The notes beneath the pieces are model-generated. The model did no database searches. It worked only from the letters and a program-made list of their open reading frames with translations, and was not told the origin of the DNA. The position numbers and the translations under genes are program-made. From NCBI RefSeq assembly GCF_900142445.1, contig NZ_FRAV01000014.1:50585-114584 (forward strand): DNA of 64,000 bases. The letters run 5' to 3'. Positions 9,822-18,655 of the stretch are shown here, in pieces; the first letter of the stretch is position 1; each line of letters starts with the position of its first letter. The stretch comes from Chryseobacterium polytrichastri (GTDB taxonomy: Bacteria; Bacteroidota; Bacteroidia; Flavobacteriales; Weeksellaceae).

Positions 9822-10130
9822 AACACACAAATACAACACAAATGATTCGTAAAATACAACACATTTCTAGGAAATTTATTGATGCCACTCCTTGGCAAAA
9901 TATAAGATTATAGTATAGACAAAAACCTTAGATACTTTTTTCTCTCTCGCTATTTCTATAATTATTCTTAAGACTCAAGCTTTATATATTGATAATAAGT
10001 GGGGAAAATCCAGCTTTCTAAGGAAAAAGTTGAAGGTCTTTACTTTCCGCTCCATAATTTTTTTGAACTTCATCTCGTATTCTTCAAAAAAAGGATAATA
10101 AAACTACACCAATATCAACAAACACAACAT
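9822..10130 (+). other. Long 5' leader of vgrG with a 23-codon mini-ORF
   Basis: If the promoter is right, the transcript has an untranslated leader of about 310 bases. A short frame (9842-9913, starting MIRKIQHISRKF) sits at its start. I do not recognise the peptide. It may be a leader peptide or chance. A GTG at 9999 would extend VgrG by 44 residues, but that extension does not resemble the family. Confidence 0.3.
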
Positions 10131-12110
10131 ATGAAAAACAGAAATAATGAAAATGAATTTCCTTCGAACGAGGATTATTCAAAATTAAAAAAGCCTTCTT
10201 TTACGCCCGATAACAATGCTAAAGCTATTTCAGAAAACCATATTGCAGGAATTAACCGTGTGGTAGGAATTGAAGTTCATGCGGATGGAAAACCAATTAA
10301 ACATTTTAAGCATTTCAAATTAACACAAAGTGCCATCAAACATCATCAATTTGAAATTATTCTGGCGCATGACAGTTTGGAAAATCGTCAGTCTCAAAAT
10401 CTGGAAGATGCCAATAAATTATTAGGAAAGAGATTCACTGTCACTTTCAAATATAAAGATGCTGATACAGAAGAAAATCCCAATAAATCATTTGTGGGAG
10501 TTATTACTTCGGTAGGTTTTAGTCGGGAAAAGACGAGTTTAGGAGATATTGTTTTTAGAGGATATAGCCCAACGATTCTGCTAGATGGGTCTCCTCATAC
10601 TCAAAGTTTTGGGGGAGGTTTATCCGTTAATATGGGAATCATTGCCAAGGAAGTGATTAAACAAGGACTCAATGGCTCCGATTTCGATTTTAATATTGAT
10701 ACCAACGATAGTTCACAGATTGTATACAGCAGCCAATATGACGAAACGCATTATAATTATTTAGCAAGAATGGCAGAAGCGTATGGCGAACAGTTTTTCT
10801 ATGATGGGTATGTTCTGCATTTTGGAAAGCTTCCTCAGCCCAGTAGCCAACGCATTCAATTAATTGAAGGTAGTAATGTAAGCGATCTTAAAATAGAACT
10901 GAATGCTGTTCATACAAAACCTCAGTTTTACGGTTACAACAGCAGTAAGAATGAAAAACTGACTTCGGGAGATACTCCGATAAAGCATCTGGGAGATTTA
11001 GCAAAAACAGCGTATGAAAATAATGATAAAATATACAAAACGCCTTCTTTAAGAGTGGCTCCCATAAAAGCGGCTACCCATCTTGATGTAGAATATTCTC
11101 AGAAAAGTACTTCGGGCAGTAAAGCGGTGGAAGTGATGCATGTTTCGGGGTTTACAACTATTCCTTTTCTTCATCCGGGATGTGTGGCAGATATTAAAAT
11201 ACGTGAGCAGGATTCCAATAAAACACGTCATCTTACCACGCTTATGATTACTGAAACCAATCATGAAGTAGACGCAAGAGGATATTATAAAGGGAGTTTT
11301 GAAGCCATTGCTGAAGGAACAGGATACATGCCCAAGCCGGAATTTCATACTCCAAGACCGGAACCTCAGATTGCTACGGTTATTTCAAATACAGATCCTG
11401 AGGGACAAGGAAGAGTAACGGTACGATTCGATTGGCAAATTAATGATACCACCGATTTCATAAGAGTCATGAGTCCTGATGCGGGAGGAACAGATCAAAT
11501 TAACCAGAACCGTGGCTACGTTGCTATTCCAGAAGTTGGCGATCAGGTGATGGTGAATTTTCAGCATGGACATCCCGACAGGCCTTTTGTAATGGGCGGA
11601 ATGTTTCATGGAGGAACAGGCTTAGGGGGTGGAATTAATAATCACATGAGATCATTCCAGACTAAAAGTGGGATAAAACTTTTGATGAATGATGATGAAA
11701 AGAGTGTAAATATTATTGATCCAAGTGGAAACACCTATTTGATGGATGGGCAAGGAAATATCACCATAACAGCTCCCAATAATATAACGTTTAATGCTGG
11801 AGGGAATTTAGCAATCAATGTGGGACAGAATATGACGACGACTGTTGAAATGAATTCCAATGAAACCGTAGGAATTAATAAATCCTTAAGTGTCGGGATG
11901 ATGAATATGTTGACGGTAGGAAAAGATTTTGTGAGCAATATTATAGGAAAATTGACACATTATGTAAAAGGGGATATGGAAACCTTTGGGGAGAAAGAAC
12001 ATAAAACAATTGCTATAAAAGGAATAGAGGTAAGTAGCGACAGTAATGTAGAGCATCATGCAGAAAAAGAAATTAAAAACAACAGCAATGAAAAATCTAA
12101 AAATCACTAG
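10131..12110 (+). CDS. vgrG: Type VI secretion spike protein VgrG
   Basis: 659 residues from the ATG at 10131, which follows an A-rich ribosome site. Earlier in-frame codons give a poorly coding extension. The protein forms the trimeric puncturing tip of the T6SS. A gp27-like N-terminal half (INRVVGIEVHADGKPI onwards) has the SQYDETHYNYLARMAE segment typical of VgrG. It is followed by the gp5 OB-fold (GRVTVRFDW, then GYVAIPEVGDQVMVNF and the HPDRPFVMGG turn). The C-terminal end is a repetitive Asn/Gly-rich beta-prism. It lacks an obvious fused effector domain, so cargo is probably the downstream lipase. No other T6SS structural gene lies in the window, making this an orphan vgrG island. Confidence 0.93.
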   Translation: MKNRNNENEFPSNEDYSKLKKPSFTPDNNAKAISENHIAGINRVVGIEVHADGKPIKHFKHFKLTQSAIKHHQFEIILAHDSLENRQSQNLEDANKLLGKRFTVTFKYKDADTEENPNKSFVGVITSVGFSREKTSLGDIVFRGYSPTILLDGSPHTQSFGGGLSVNMGIIAKEVIKQGLNGSDFDFNIDTNDSSQIVYSSQYDETHYNYLARMAEAYGEQFFYDGYVLHFGKLPQPSSQRIQLIEGSNVSDLKIELNAVHTKPQFYGYNSSKNEKLTSGDTPIKHLGDLAKTAYENNDKIYKTPSLRVAPIKAATHLDVEYSQKSTSGSKAVEVMHVSGFTTIPFLHPGCVADIKIREQDSNKTRHLTTLMITETNHEVDARGYYKGSFEAIAEGTGYMPKPEFHTPRPEPQIATVISNTDPEGQGRVTVRFDWQINDTTDFIRVMSPDAGGTDQINQNRGYVAIPEVGDQVMVNFQHGHPDRPFVMGGMFHGGTGLGGGINNHMRSFQTKSGIKLLMNDDEKSVNIIDPSGNTYLMDGQGNITITAPNNITFNAGGNLAINVGQNMTTTVEMNSNETVGINKSLSVGMMNMLTVGKDFVSNIIGKLTHYVKGDMETFGEKEHKTIAIKGIEVSSDSNVEHHAEKEIKNNSNEKSKNH

Positions 12111-12495
12111 CCAGTTTCCTATTCTGAATATGGAAAAAGATGATATCTCCATCGTTGTTATCATTGGGAAAAGTATGACTCTATTTAATAAGAGAAACCA
12201 AGCATTTTTTTTCTATACCTATAGCAATGAAGAGTCTCCGAGTAAAATTTATTTACGACACGTAGTAGATGGAAAATGCAATGTTTTCGGAACGGGAGGA
12301 TTCAACTTTTCTTTCTGTGGAAAAACATATAAGTTAGACAATCCCGGAGATTCTGTAAATATTGAAGACGGATCCATTGCGGTTTGCCTGAAATACTCCT
12401 ACATGCTTGAGTTACTCGAATCCAGTTTTTATGTTTACGGGCAGACAAAAGTATATGATTTTATGAAAGAAGAATTCTTAATCCCATTATCATGA
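12088..12495 (+). CDS. Small protein between VgrG and its lipase effector (possible adaptor)
   Basis: About 135 residues from the ATG at 12088, overlapping the end of vgrG by 23 bases. An ATG at 12058 is also open. I do not recognise a family. It has no signal peptide or membrane segment. It looks like a mixed alpha/beta protein with a hydrophobic strand (ISIVVIIGKSMTLF), an aromatic turn (AFFFYTY) and a cysteine-containing core (FNFSFCGKTYKL). Its position between vgrG and the effector, with a four-base overlap onto the lipase start, matches where T6SS adaptors or co-effectors are commonly encoded. A loading or chaperone role is inference from context alone. Confidence 0.8.
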   Translation: MKNLKITSQFPILNMEKDDISIVVIIGKSMTLFNKRNQAFFFYTYSNEESPSKIYLRHVVDGKCNVFGTGGFNFSFCGKTYKLDNPGDSVNIEDGSIAVCLKYSYMLELLESSFYVYGQTKVYDFMKEEFLIPLS

Positions 12496-14090
12496 GCATA
12501 GAATATTTCGTAGAAGGAAAAGTAATCACCAAGGTAAAAGGGGATTATTCGGTGTTTTCTAAAGAAGATATCACCCATAATACAAAAGTTTCTTTAGAAC
12601 AGTCCGGAAAAGAAAAAGGGGTGAGTTATAACAAAGCAAAAACCATTCATCCTAATGATAAGCCCGTTAACTTATTGGAGGTAAGTCTCAATCTTTTTTT
12701 TGATGGAACTCAAAACAATAAGACCAATTCAGATTTGGGAAAAGATTATAAAAAATCTAACCATGATGATGACAGCTATACCAATGATTATTCTAATATA
12801 GCCAGAGGATATGATGCTATAGATCCGGCTGCTGAAAACCAAGTCAGGGTATATATAGAAGGTATTGGAACGGAAGACGGTAAAGGTGAAATGCATCTAT
12901 TTGGTAATGTGCCTAATCAAGGAATTCTCTTTGGAACAGGTTCACGCGGTGTCATCGCCAAGGTAACAAAAGGTTGCGTAGAAGCAGGGAAGCAATTGGC
13001 AAAATACAAACAGAGAGATATCCATCTTAAAGTCAATGTATTTGGTTTTAGTCGTGGAGCTACGGCCGCAAGACATTTTTTACACATAGCAACTAACCCT
13101 GCAAAAGTTTTTAAAGGGATAAAAAATAAAGGAATGGCTGTCCCACCAGACAGAGGTGAAGGAGAGCCTATTGAAGTGAGCCAAGATGACGAGCTTGTTT
13201 TGAAACATGGATATTTCGGAGTTTGTTTACTTAAAAACAAGGTGATTCCCAAGCAAATAACTTTTAATTTTGTAGGGTTATATGATACGGTAGCTTCTTA
13301 CGGTTCCGTACACCGTCCAAAAGCAATAGGAGGAATTCAAATGATTCCTGGAGATACTGAGCAGTTAGGTCTTACTGCTATTAAAGAGGCACGTTTTACC
13401 TTACAGATAGCAGCGGATGACGAATTTCGTGATAATTTTGATTTAACAGATATTGACAGTGCGGAAGTAAAAGGGTTACAATTTATTTTACCTGGAGTAC
13501 ATTCTGATATCGGCGGTTGTTATGTCAATAAAAATGAAGAGAAAGTAGATTTATACGAGGAAGAAGGCAGCGGTGAAAAATGCTTAGAATTTAGAAGAAT
13601 ACTCATCGAAGAAGGATGGTACCGCCCTGAAGAAATATTTATAGAAAGACTTTCTCCTCATAGAAATGGGGTAGATGCAAGACATATTTTAAAAGGAATC
13701 CGAAAGCCTTACAATACTTATGATAAAATTTCCCTTAACGCGATGTTTCATTACTCACAAGGGTATGATGTTAAGTATAAAAAAAGTGGAATACAAGATC
13801 ACAAAATAAATGACCCTTTTCTTTTGGAAATCCGAGACCAGTTGCTTCATTATATGAACGCCTGTACTTTGTTGCGAAACACCTATGTTTCAGAGTATAA
13901 CCGAAGCCGTTACTTGGGAGATTATCTTACCGAATTAAAGGCTTTGCATTACGAAAGTTTTGTAGATTTGGAAAAGCTTAAAATTTTGAGAAATCAATAC
14001 CTTCATTGGTCTGCCAGTGCTACTAAAATTGGATATGGGCCAAGGATTGGTAAGGTAACTAGCGGAAAACAACGTACAAGAAATATATAA
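12492..14090 (+). CDS. Tle1-like T6SS phospholipase effector (DUF2235)
   Basis: 532 residues, an alpha/beta-hydrolase of the DUF2235/Tle1 group that degrades membrane phospholipids in the target-cell periplasm. It contains the FFDGTQNNK strand (69-77) near the start of the domain. The nucleophile elbow is GFSRG at 185-189, with Ser187 the predicted nucleophile. An acidic GLYDTVASYG (262-271) and PGVHSDIGGCY (His337, Asp339) supply the rest of the expected catalytic set. There is no signal peptide, as expected for T6SS cargo. It is coupled to the preceding gene (four-base overlap) and one base separates it from the first DUF2931 gene, supporting an effector-immunity operon. Confidence 0.9.
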   Translation: MSIEYFVEGKVITKVKGDYSVFSKEDITHNTKVSLEQSGKEKGVSYNKAKTIHPNDKPVNLLEVSLNLFFDGTQNNKTNSDLGKDYKKSNHDDDSYTNDYSNIARGYDAIDPAAENQVRVYIEGIGTEDGKGEMHLFGNVPNQGILFGTGSRGVIAKVTKGCVEAGKQLAKYKQRDIHLKVNVFGFSRGATAARHFLHIATNPAKVFKGIKNKGMAVPPDRGEGEPIEVSQDDELVLKHGYFGVCLLKNKVIPKQITFNFVGLYDTVASYGSVHRPKAIGGIQMIPGDTEQLGLTAIKEARFTLQIAADDEFRDNFDLTDIDSAEVKGLQFILPGVHSDIGGCYVNKNEEKVDLYEEEGSGEKCLEFRRILIEEGWYRPEEIFIERLSPHRNGVDARHILKGIRKPYNTYDKISLNAMFHYSQGYDVKYKKSGIQDHKINDPFLLEIRDQLLHYMNACTLLRNTYVSEYNRSRYLGDYLTELKALHYESFVDLEKLKILRNQYLHWSASATKIGYGPRIGKVTSGKQRTRNI

Positions 14091-14091
14091 A

Positions 14092-15189
14092 ATGGATAAT
14101 ATAAATCGTACAATACAAAACATCATAAACTATATACTATATTTTGTTTTGGGTATTAATTTTATACAATGTCAAAAAATGGAAAATAAAAAAATGGCGT
14201 TCCATGTGGAAATATCTCAGCCAGATAATAAATATGAAGTTACTCCCGTATTCGATAACATAAAAACGTTGGAAGGAAATCATGCAGGATTACCATATGG
14301 AAGTAGCTCGGGGAATTGGGGAGATTCAGGATCCGTATGGACGGAGCAATATGGAACCCCTATTGGTGCAGATATTACCTATTATTCAAGATATGAAAAT
14401 ACCTACTACCATTTAGATATCGATTTCCCTTTGGATAGGGTAAAAGACTATATGGAGCGGGCGTATTCTATTTGGGATGATTTGAAGGGAGAAACTCAGG
14501 AATACAAGAGATTAGGTAGAGGATATAGTGCATCAAACGGTGTGAATTCCTATAACAGTTTTTCCACACTAGTGTTTGGTTTTGCTCCTAAAGGTATGGT
14601 TGTCGTTTGGTTAAATTTTGGGAATACCCGTATTGAGTTGGGGCGTTATCAGGCAAAGCCTGTTACAGATCCTGCAGAAATAGCCAAGGCTAAAGAAAAG
14701 TACTTAGCAATGTATCGAATTAGCCCGGAACGCTATAAGGAAGCCATTCAGGAATTATATATTCCCGATGCAAGTCCTAAAGAGTGGGATGATTACAGAA
14801 TACGTTATCATTGGCGCCCTGTAGTAAGTTCTACTAATCCTAAATTTAGATTGTTTGAAATCTTAAATTACGCCTATAATGGAGAACAGGAAGGAGCGCT
14901 AAGACCTTGGGTTTTAAATATGCCCTACAAAGAAAGAGCTCTCCCCAAAGAAATGGTATTTACATGGGAAACAGGAAAAGAAAAGCAGGAGCAACTCAAT
15001 GCCCGAGCCTTTTTCAATTGGGAAAAAACCAATGAAGCTTTTAAAAAAGCAGGTAACAAGGTTGATATGCAGGTGAAGATTGCGGAAGATAATAATTCTG
15101 TCGAAATTTTCCTGAATGGGAAACCTTTAGAAACAGATAGTATTCGTATCTATCAATGGTCTGGCGATTATAAGGAAAGTTATAAGTAA
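14092..15189 (+). CDS. DUF2931-family lipoprotein, copy 1 (probable immunity protein)
   Basis: 365 residues. A hydrophobic N-terminus ends in FIQC (Cys27), a lipobox with an unusual Gln at -1, followed by QKMENKK. The mature part has the DUF2931 pattern: HAGLPYGSSSG, TPIGADITYYSRYE, FSTLVFGFAPKGMVVVWLNF and IELGRYQ. It starts one base after the lipase stop. DUF2931 lipoproteins are often found beside Tle lipases, so protection against the sister lipase is the likely role; that is inference. Its signal region differs from copies 2 and 3, while the mature sequence is closely similar. The C-terminal 110 residues are nearly identical in all three copies. Confidence 0.85.
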   Translation: MDNINRTIQNIINYILYFVLGINFIQCQKMENKKMAFHVEISQPDNKYEVTPVFDNIKTLEGNHAGLPYGSSSGNWGDSGSVWTEQYGTPIGADITYYSRYENTYYHLDIDFPLDRVKDYMERAYSIWDDLKGETQEYKRLGRGYSASNGVNSYNSFSTLVFGFAPKGMVVVWLNFGNTRIELGRYQAKPVTDPAEIAKAKEKYLAMYRISPERYKEAIQELYIPDASPKEWDDYRIRYHWRPVVSSTNPKFRLFEILNYAYNGEQEGALRPWVLNMPYKERALPKEMVFTWETGKEKQEQLNARAFFNWEKTNEAFKKAGNKVDMQVKIAEDNNSVEIFLNGKPLETDSIRIYQWSGDYKESYK

Positions 15190-15205
15190 AAGTATTGATT
15201 ATTGT

Positions 15206-16297
15206 ATGAGAATGAATAATAAAATATATCTGTTGCAAAGCATCTTGGGTGTTGTATTATTTATCAATCTCATACAATGCCAAAAGATGGAAGAAAAAAA
15301 AATGGCTTTTCAGGTAGAAATATCTCATCCTGATAATAAATATCAGGTCACTCCTGTATTTGACAATATAAAAACCTTAGAAGGAACTCATGCAGGATTA
15401 CCTTATGGGAGCTCTTCAGGGAAATGGGGTAATTCGGGTAAAGGCTGGACAGAACAATATGGAACTCCTATTGGTGCTGATATTACGTATTATGCAGATT
15501 ATGAAAATAAGTATTATCATTTGAATATAGATTTTCCTATAGATACGATAAAAGACTATATGGAACGAGCTTATTCGATTTGGGATGATTTGAAAGATAA
15601 AACTCAGGAATACAAAAAAATAGGTAGGGGACATAGAGCTGCTTATGGAACTAATTCTTATGACAGCTTTTCTACACTGGTGTTTGGTTTTGCTCCGAAA
15701 GGGATGGTGGTCGTCTGGCTAAATTTTGGAAATACCCGTATTGAGTTAGGACGCTATCAGGCAAATCCCGTTACAGATCCTACAGAAATAGCTAAAGCCA
15801 AAGAAAAATATATGAGAACTTACCGTATAAGCCCGGAACGATATGATGAATCTCAAAAAGAATACTTTATCTCTGATGCAAGTCCCAAAGAATGGGATGA
15901 TTATAGGATACGTTATGATTGGCGTCCAGTGGTAAGTTCTACTAATCCTAAATTTAGATTGTTTGAAATTCTTAATTACACCTATAATGGAGAGCAAGAG
16001 GGGGCGCTAAGGCCTTGGGTTTTAAATATGCCCTACAAAGAAAGAGCTATTCCTAAAGAAATGGTATTCTTTTGGGAAACGGGAAAAGAAAAGCAGGAGC
16101 AGTTGAACGCCCGGGCCTTTTTCAATTGGGAAAAAACCAATGAAGCTTTTAAAAAAGCAGGTAACAAGATTGATATGCAGGTGAATATTGCGGAAGATAA
16201 TAATTCTGTCGAAATTTTACTGAATGGGAAACCTTTAGAAACAGATAGTATTCGTATCTATCAATGGTCTGGCGATTATAAGGAAAGCTATAAGTAA
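15206..16297 (+). CDS. DUF2931-family lipoprotein, copy 2 (probable immunity protein)
   Basis: 363 residues, tandem paralogue of the genes on either side. The signal region MRMNNKIYLLQSILGVVL ends in LIQC followed by QKMEEKK. The Q-K-x-acidic segment after the cysteine resembles the lipoprotein export signal described in Capnocytophaga, so surface display is possible. Conserved blocks are GADITYYADYE, DSFSTLVFGFAPKGM and FNWEKTNEAFKKAG. It differs from copy 1 mainly in the region of residues 130-230 (for example YISD-type versus LYIPD). The spacer between copies is only 16 bases and is itself repeated after copy 3, so the array arose by unequal duplication. Confidence 0.85.
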   Translation: MRMNNKIYLLQSILGVVLFINLIQCQKMEEKKMAFQVEISHPDNKYQVTPVFDNIKTLEGTHAGLPYGSSSGKWGNSGKGWTEQYGTPIGADITYYADYENKYYHLNIDFPIDTIKDYMERAYSIWDDLKDKTQEYKKIGRGHRAAYGTNSYDSFSTLVFGFAPKGMVVVWLNFGNTRIELGRYQANPVTDPTEIAKAKEKYMRTYRISPERYDESQKEYFISDASPKEWDDYRIRYDWRPVVSSTNPKFRLFEILNYTYNGEQEGALRPWVLNMPYKERAIPKEMVFFWETGKEKQEQLNARAFFNWEKTNEAFKKAGNKIDMQVNIAEDNNSVEILLNGKPLETDSIRIYQWSGDYKESYK

Positions 16298-16313
16298 AAG
16301 TATTGATTATTGT

Positions 16314-17408
16314 ATGAGAATGAATAATAAACTATATCTGTTGCAAAGCATCTTGGGTGTTGTATTATGTATTAATCTTATACAATGTCAAAAAATGGAA
16401 AATAAAAAAATGGCTTTCCAAGTTGAAATAAGTTCTCCTGCTACAAAATACAGAATAGAGCCTGTATTTGATAACATAAAAACCTTAGAAGGAACTCATG
16501 CAGGATTACCCTATGGAGGGAGCTCCGGGAGGTGGGGAGATTCAGGATCTGTATGGACGGAGCAATACGGAACTCCTATTGGTGCGGATATTACTTATTA
16601 TTCAAGATATGAAGGTACAGAAATTTTTTATCGTCTGAATATAGATTTCCCTATAGATACAATAAAAGACTATATGGAGAGAGCATATTCCAGAAAAGAT
16701 GATTCAGAGGGAGAAACTAAGGAATACAAAAGGTTAGGGAGAGGTTTTCAATCAGGTGGAGGAAGAGCTTATGATAGTTTTTCTACATTAGTGTTTGGTT
16801 TTGCTCCGAAAGGTATGGTGGTCGTCTGGCTAAATTTTGGTAATACCCGTATTGAGTTGGGGCGTTATCAGGCAAAACCTGTTACAGATCCTGCAGAAAT
16901 AGCCAAGGCCAAAGAAAAATACTTAGCGATGTATCGTATTAGCCCGGAACGCTATAAGGAAGCTATTCAGCAATTATATATTCCCGATGCAAGTCCTAAA
17001 GAATGGGATGATTACAGAATACGTTATTATTGGCGCCCTGTGGTAAACTCAAACAATCCTAAATTTAGATTGTTTGAAATTCTTAATTACACCTATAATG
17101 GAGAGCAAGAGGGGGCGCTAAGACCTTGGGTTTTAAATATGCCCTACAAAGAAAGAGCTCTCCCCAAAGAAATGGTATTTACATGGGAAACGGGAAAAGA
17201 AAAGCAGGAGCAACTCAATGCCCGGGCCTTTTTCAATTGGGAAAAAACCAATGAAGCTTTTAAAAAAGCAGGTAATAAGATTGATATGCAGGTGAAGATT
17301 GCGGAAGATAATAATTCTGTCGAAATTTTATTGAATGGGAAACCTTTAGAAACAGATAGTATTCGTATCTATCAATGGTCTGGCGATTATAAGGAAAGCT
17401 ATAAGTAA
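16314..17408 (+). CDS. DUF2931-family lipoprotein, copy 3 (probable immunity protein)
   Basis: 364 residues. The signal region is nearly identical to copy 2 (MRMNNKLYLLQS, LIQC), while the first mature segment diverges (SSPATKYRIEPVF, SRYEGTEIFYRLNI, RGFQSGGGRAYDS). From FSTLVFGFAPKG to the C-terminus it follows copies 1 and 2 closely. Conserved C-termini with a variable N-terminal third suggest that the array diversifies recognition of lipase variants; this is inference. It is the last complete member. A truncated fourth 5' end follows 16 bases later. Confidence 0.85.
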   Translation: MRMNNKLYLLQSILGVVLCINLIQCQKMENKKMAFQVEISSPATKYRIEPVFDNIKTLEGTHAGLPYGGSSGRWGDSGSVWTEQYGTPIGADITYYSRYEGTEIFYRLNIDFPIDTIKDYMERAYSRKDDSEGETKEYKRLGRGFQSGGGRAYDSFSTLVFGFAPKGMVVVWLNFGNTRIELGRYQAKPVTDPAEIAKAKEKYLAMYRISPERYKEAIQQLYIPDASPKEWDDYRIRYYWRPVVNSNNPKFRLFEILNYTYNGEQEGALRPWVLNMPYKERALPKEMVFTWETGKEKQEQLNARAFFNWEKTNEAFKKAGNKIDMQVKIAEDNNSVEILLNGKPLETDSIRIYQWSGDYKESYK

Positions 17409-17424
17409 AAGAATTGATTACTGT

Positions 17425-17499
17425 ATGAGAATGAATAATAAACTATATCTGTTGCAAAGCATCTTGGGTGTTGTATTATGTATAAATTTAATGTACTGA
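17425..17499 (+). pseudogene. Truncated 5' end of a fourth DUF2931 gene
   Basis: Twenty-two codons match the signal peptide of copy 3 (MRMNNKLYLLQSILGVVL, CINL), then the frame changes to MY and stop at 17499 instead of reading IQC. The upstream spacer is also the same as between copies 2 and 3. Matching mature sequence reappears only at about 18590. Confidence 0.85.
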
Positions 17500-17576
17500 A
17501 AAAAATTAGGTAGAGATTTGTTCTAATTGAAAAGTAACTAATAAAATTTTTAAAATAATTCAAAATAAAATCACAA

Positions 17577-18581
17577 ATGACTATTCTATTTTTAAAACTA
17601 AAATCATTGAATAAGATACTAATTATGTTAGGATTATTCTGTTATATGATCTGCTTTGGCCAAATAATTCCTAATTTGGAAGGACAATATTATGTAAAAG
17701 AAAATAAAGCGAATTTTTATATTTTTAATAAAAATCAGTTTGTAATTTTAGGATATGCTACAATAATTAAAGGGAAAATAGAGATTGCAAACAATGAAGT
17801 AATATTTAAACTAGACCATCCCAATAATGAATTTTTATTGTACGGAAGAAGTTCTGCAGATGAAAAAATATTCTTTGATGCGAATATGCTAAGATATAAG
17901 ATATCTATGGATAACTCTAATGTAAAAGAAAAAGAAGCTCTATTAGATCTTATTCAGAGGGATAAAAATGATTATGGTTATTGTAGATCCCATAAGTTAT
18001 TTTTGCCAAATAATAGAATTAATCACCTTTGGCTCAATTTAGAAGCAGATGAAACAGATTTATTAACCTACTTTGATACAGGAGGAAAATATAATGATTT
18101 ATTTTTGGAGTATTTTCGGGCAGATCCTGATGTATCTTTCTTAAATAGAGTTTTCAGTATAAAAAATGGAAAATTAGATTTTGATACTGATCTTGTATTA
18201 AAAGTGCCTCTCTCTATTTCAGAAGAAGTTAAGGAAATGATCGCCAATATGGATTTGGTAGATTCTATTTTTAATAGAGATACTATATATCTTAATCAGG
18301 ATTATGAAGTGGTTGTAAGTGATAAAATTGATTTTAACCAATATTCTTACAACGAACTTACACATCAGTATACTAGAAAAAATTTGAAGCATCACGATAA
18401 AAATTCTGGTATTATCTATAAATATGTTAAGCTAAATCCAACGATACCTTCAAATAAGAAATACAGACTCAATGAGACAAGTTTTCTCAATGCAAAATGC
18501 TTAAAAACGCCTAAAGCAATCCTAGAAGAAAAAGAGGATAAAAAAATAAAACAAACTACTATAACTGTACAGGGTATGTGA
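17577..18581 (+). CDS. Hypothetical exported protein inside the immunity array
   Basis: 334 residues; I recognise no family. A long hydrophobic N-terminus (about 12-29, ending CFGQ) looks like a signal peptide, with the more probable cleavage before IIPNLEG. The mature part begins with a small beta-rich segment (GQYYVKENKANFYIF, then GYATIIKGKIEIANNE) that may be a lipocalin-like or barrel start. The rest is charged and ends in a Lys/Glu-rich tail. Base composition is more AT-rich than the DUF2931 genes. It sits between the 5' piece and a mature-sequence piece of the broken fourth DUF2931 copy, as if inserted there. A second immunity or unrelated cargo gene are both possible. Confidence 0.65.
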   Translation: MTILFLKLKSLNKILIMLGLFCYMICFGQIIPNLEGQYYVKENKANFYIFNKNQFVILGYATIIKGKIEIANNEVIFKLDHPNNEFLLYGRSSADEKIFFDANMLRYKISMDNSNVKEKEALLDLIQRDKNDYGYCRSHKLFLPNNRINHLWLNLEADETDLLTYFDTGGKYNDLFLEYFRADPDVSFLNRVFSIKNGKLDFDTDLVLKVPLSISEEVKEMIANMDLVDSIFNRDTIYLNQDYEVVVSDKIDFNQYSYNELTHQYTRKNLKHHDKNSGIIYKYVKLNPTIPSNKKYRLNETSFLNAKCLKTPKAILEEKEDKKIKQTTITVQGM

Positions 18582-18655
18582 TTAAAATTTTTATCTCTCA
18601 TCCTGATAATAGATATCAAGTAATTCTGTATTTGATAAAATATGTAAGGGAAGCC
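18582..18655 (+). pseudogene. Decayed internal fragment of a DUF2931 gene
   Basis: Right after the 334-residue gene, one frame reads ISHPDNRYQV. This matches ISHPDNKYQVTPVFDNIK near the mature start of copy 2, and the DNA similarity continues across a one-base deletion (CTGTATTTGATAAAAT against CTGTATTTGACAATAT). The match then fades. It is most simply the remainder of the fourth copy begun at 17425. Confidence 0.65.

Larger units (their letters stand above)
15190..17490 (+). repeat. Tandem repeat of DUF2931 gene units (about 1.11 kb)
   Basis: The spacer and signal-peptide segment starting at 15206, 16314 and 17425 recur at intervals of 1108 and 1111 bases. The 3' ends (the 330 bases before 15189, 16297 and 17408) are almost identical. 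This shows recent tandem duplication of the immunity genes. Confidence 0.85.

Noticed and set aside
9999..10130. In-frame GTG extension of VgrG by 44 residues
   Set aside because: The extension has no resemblance to VgrG N-termini and the ATG at 10131 has a typical flavobacterial A-rich site.
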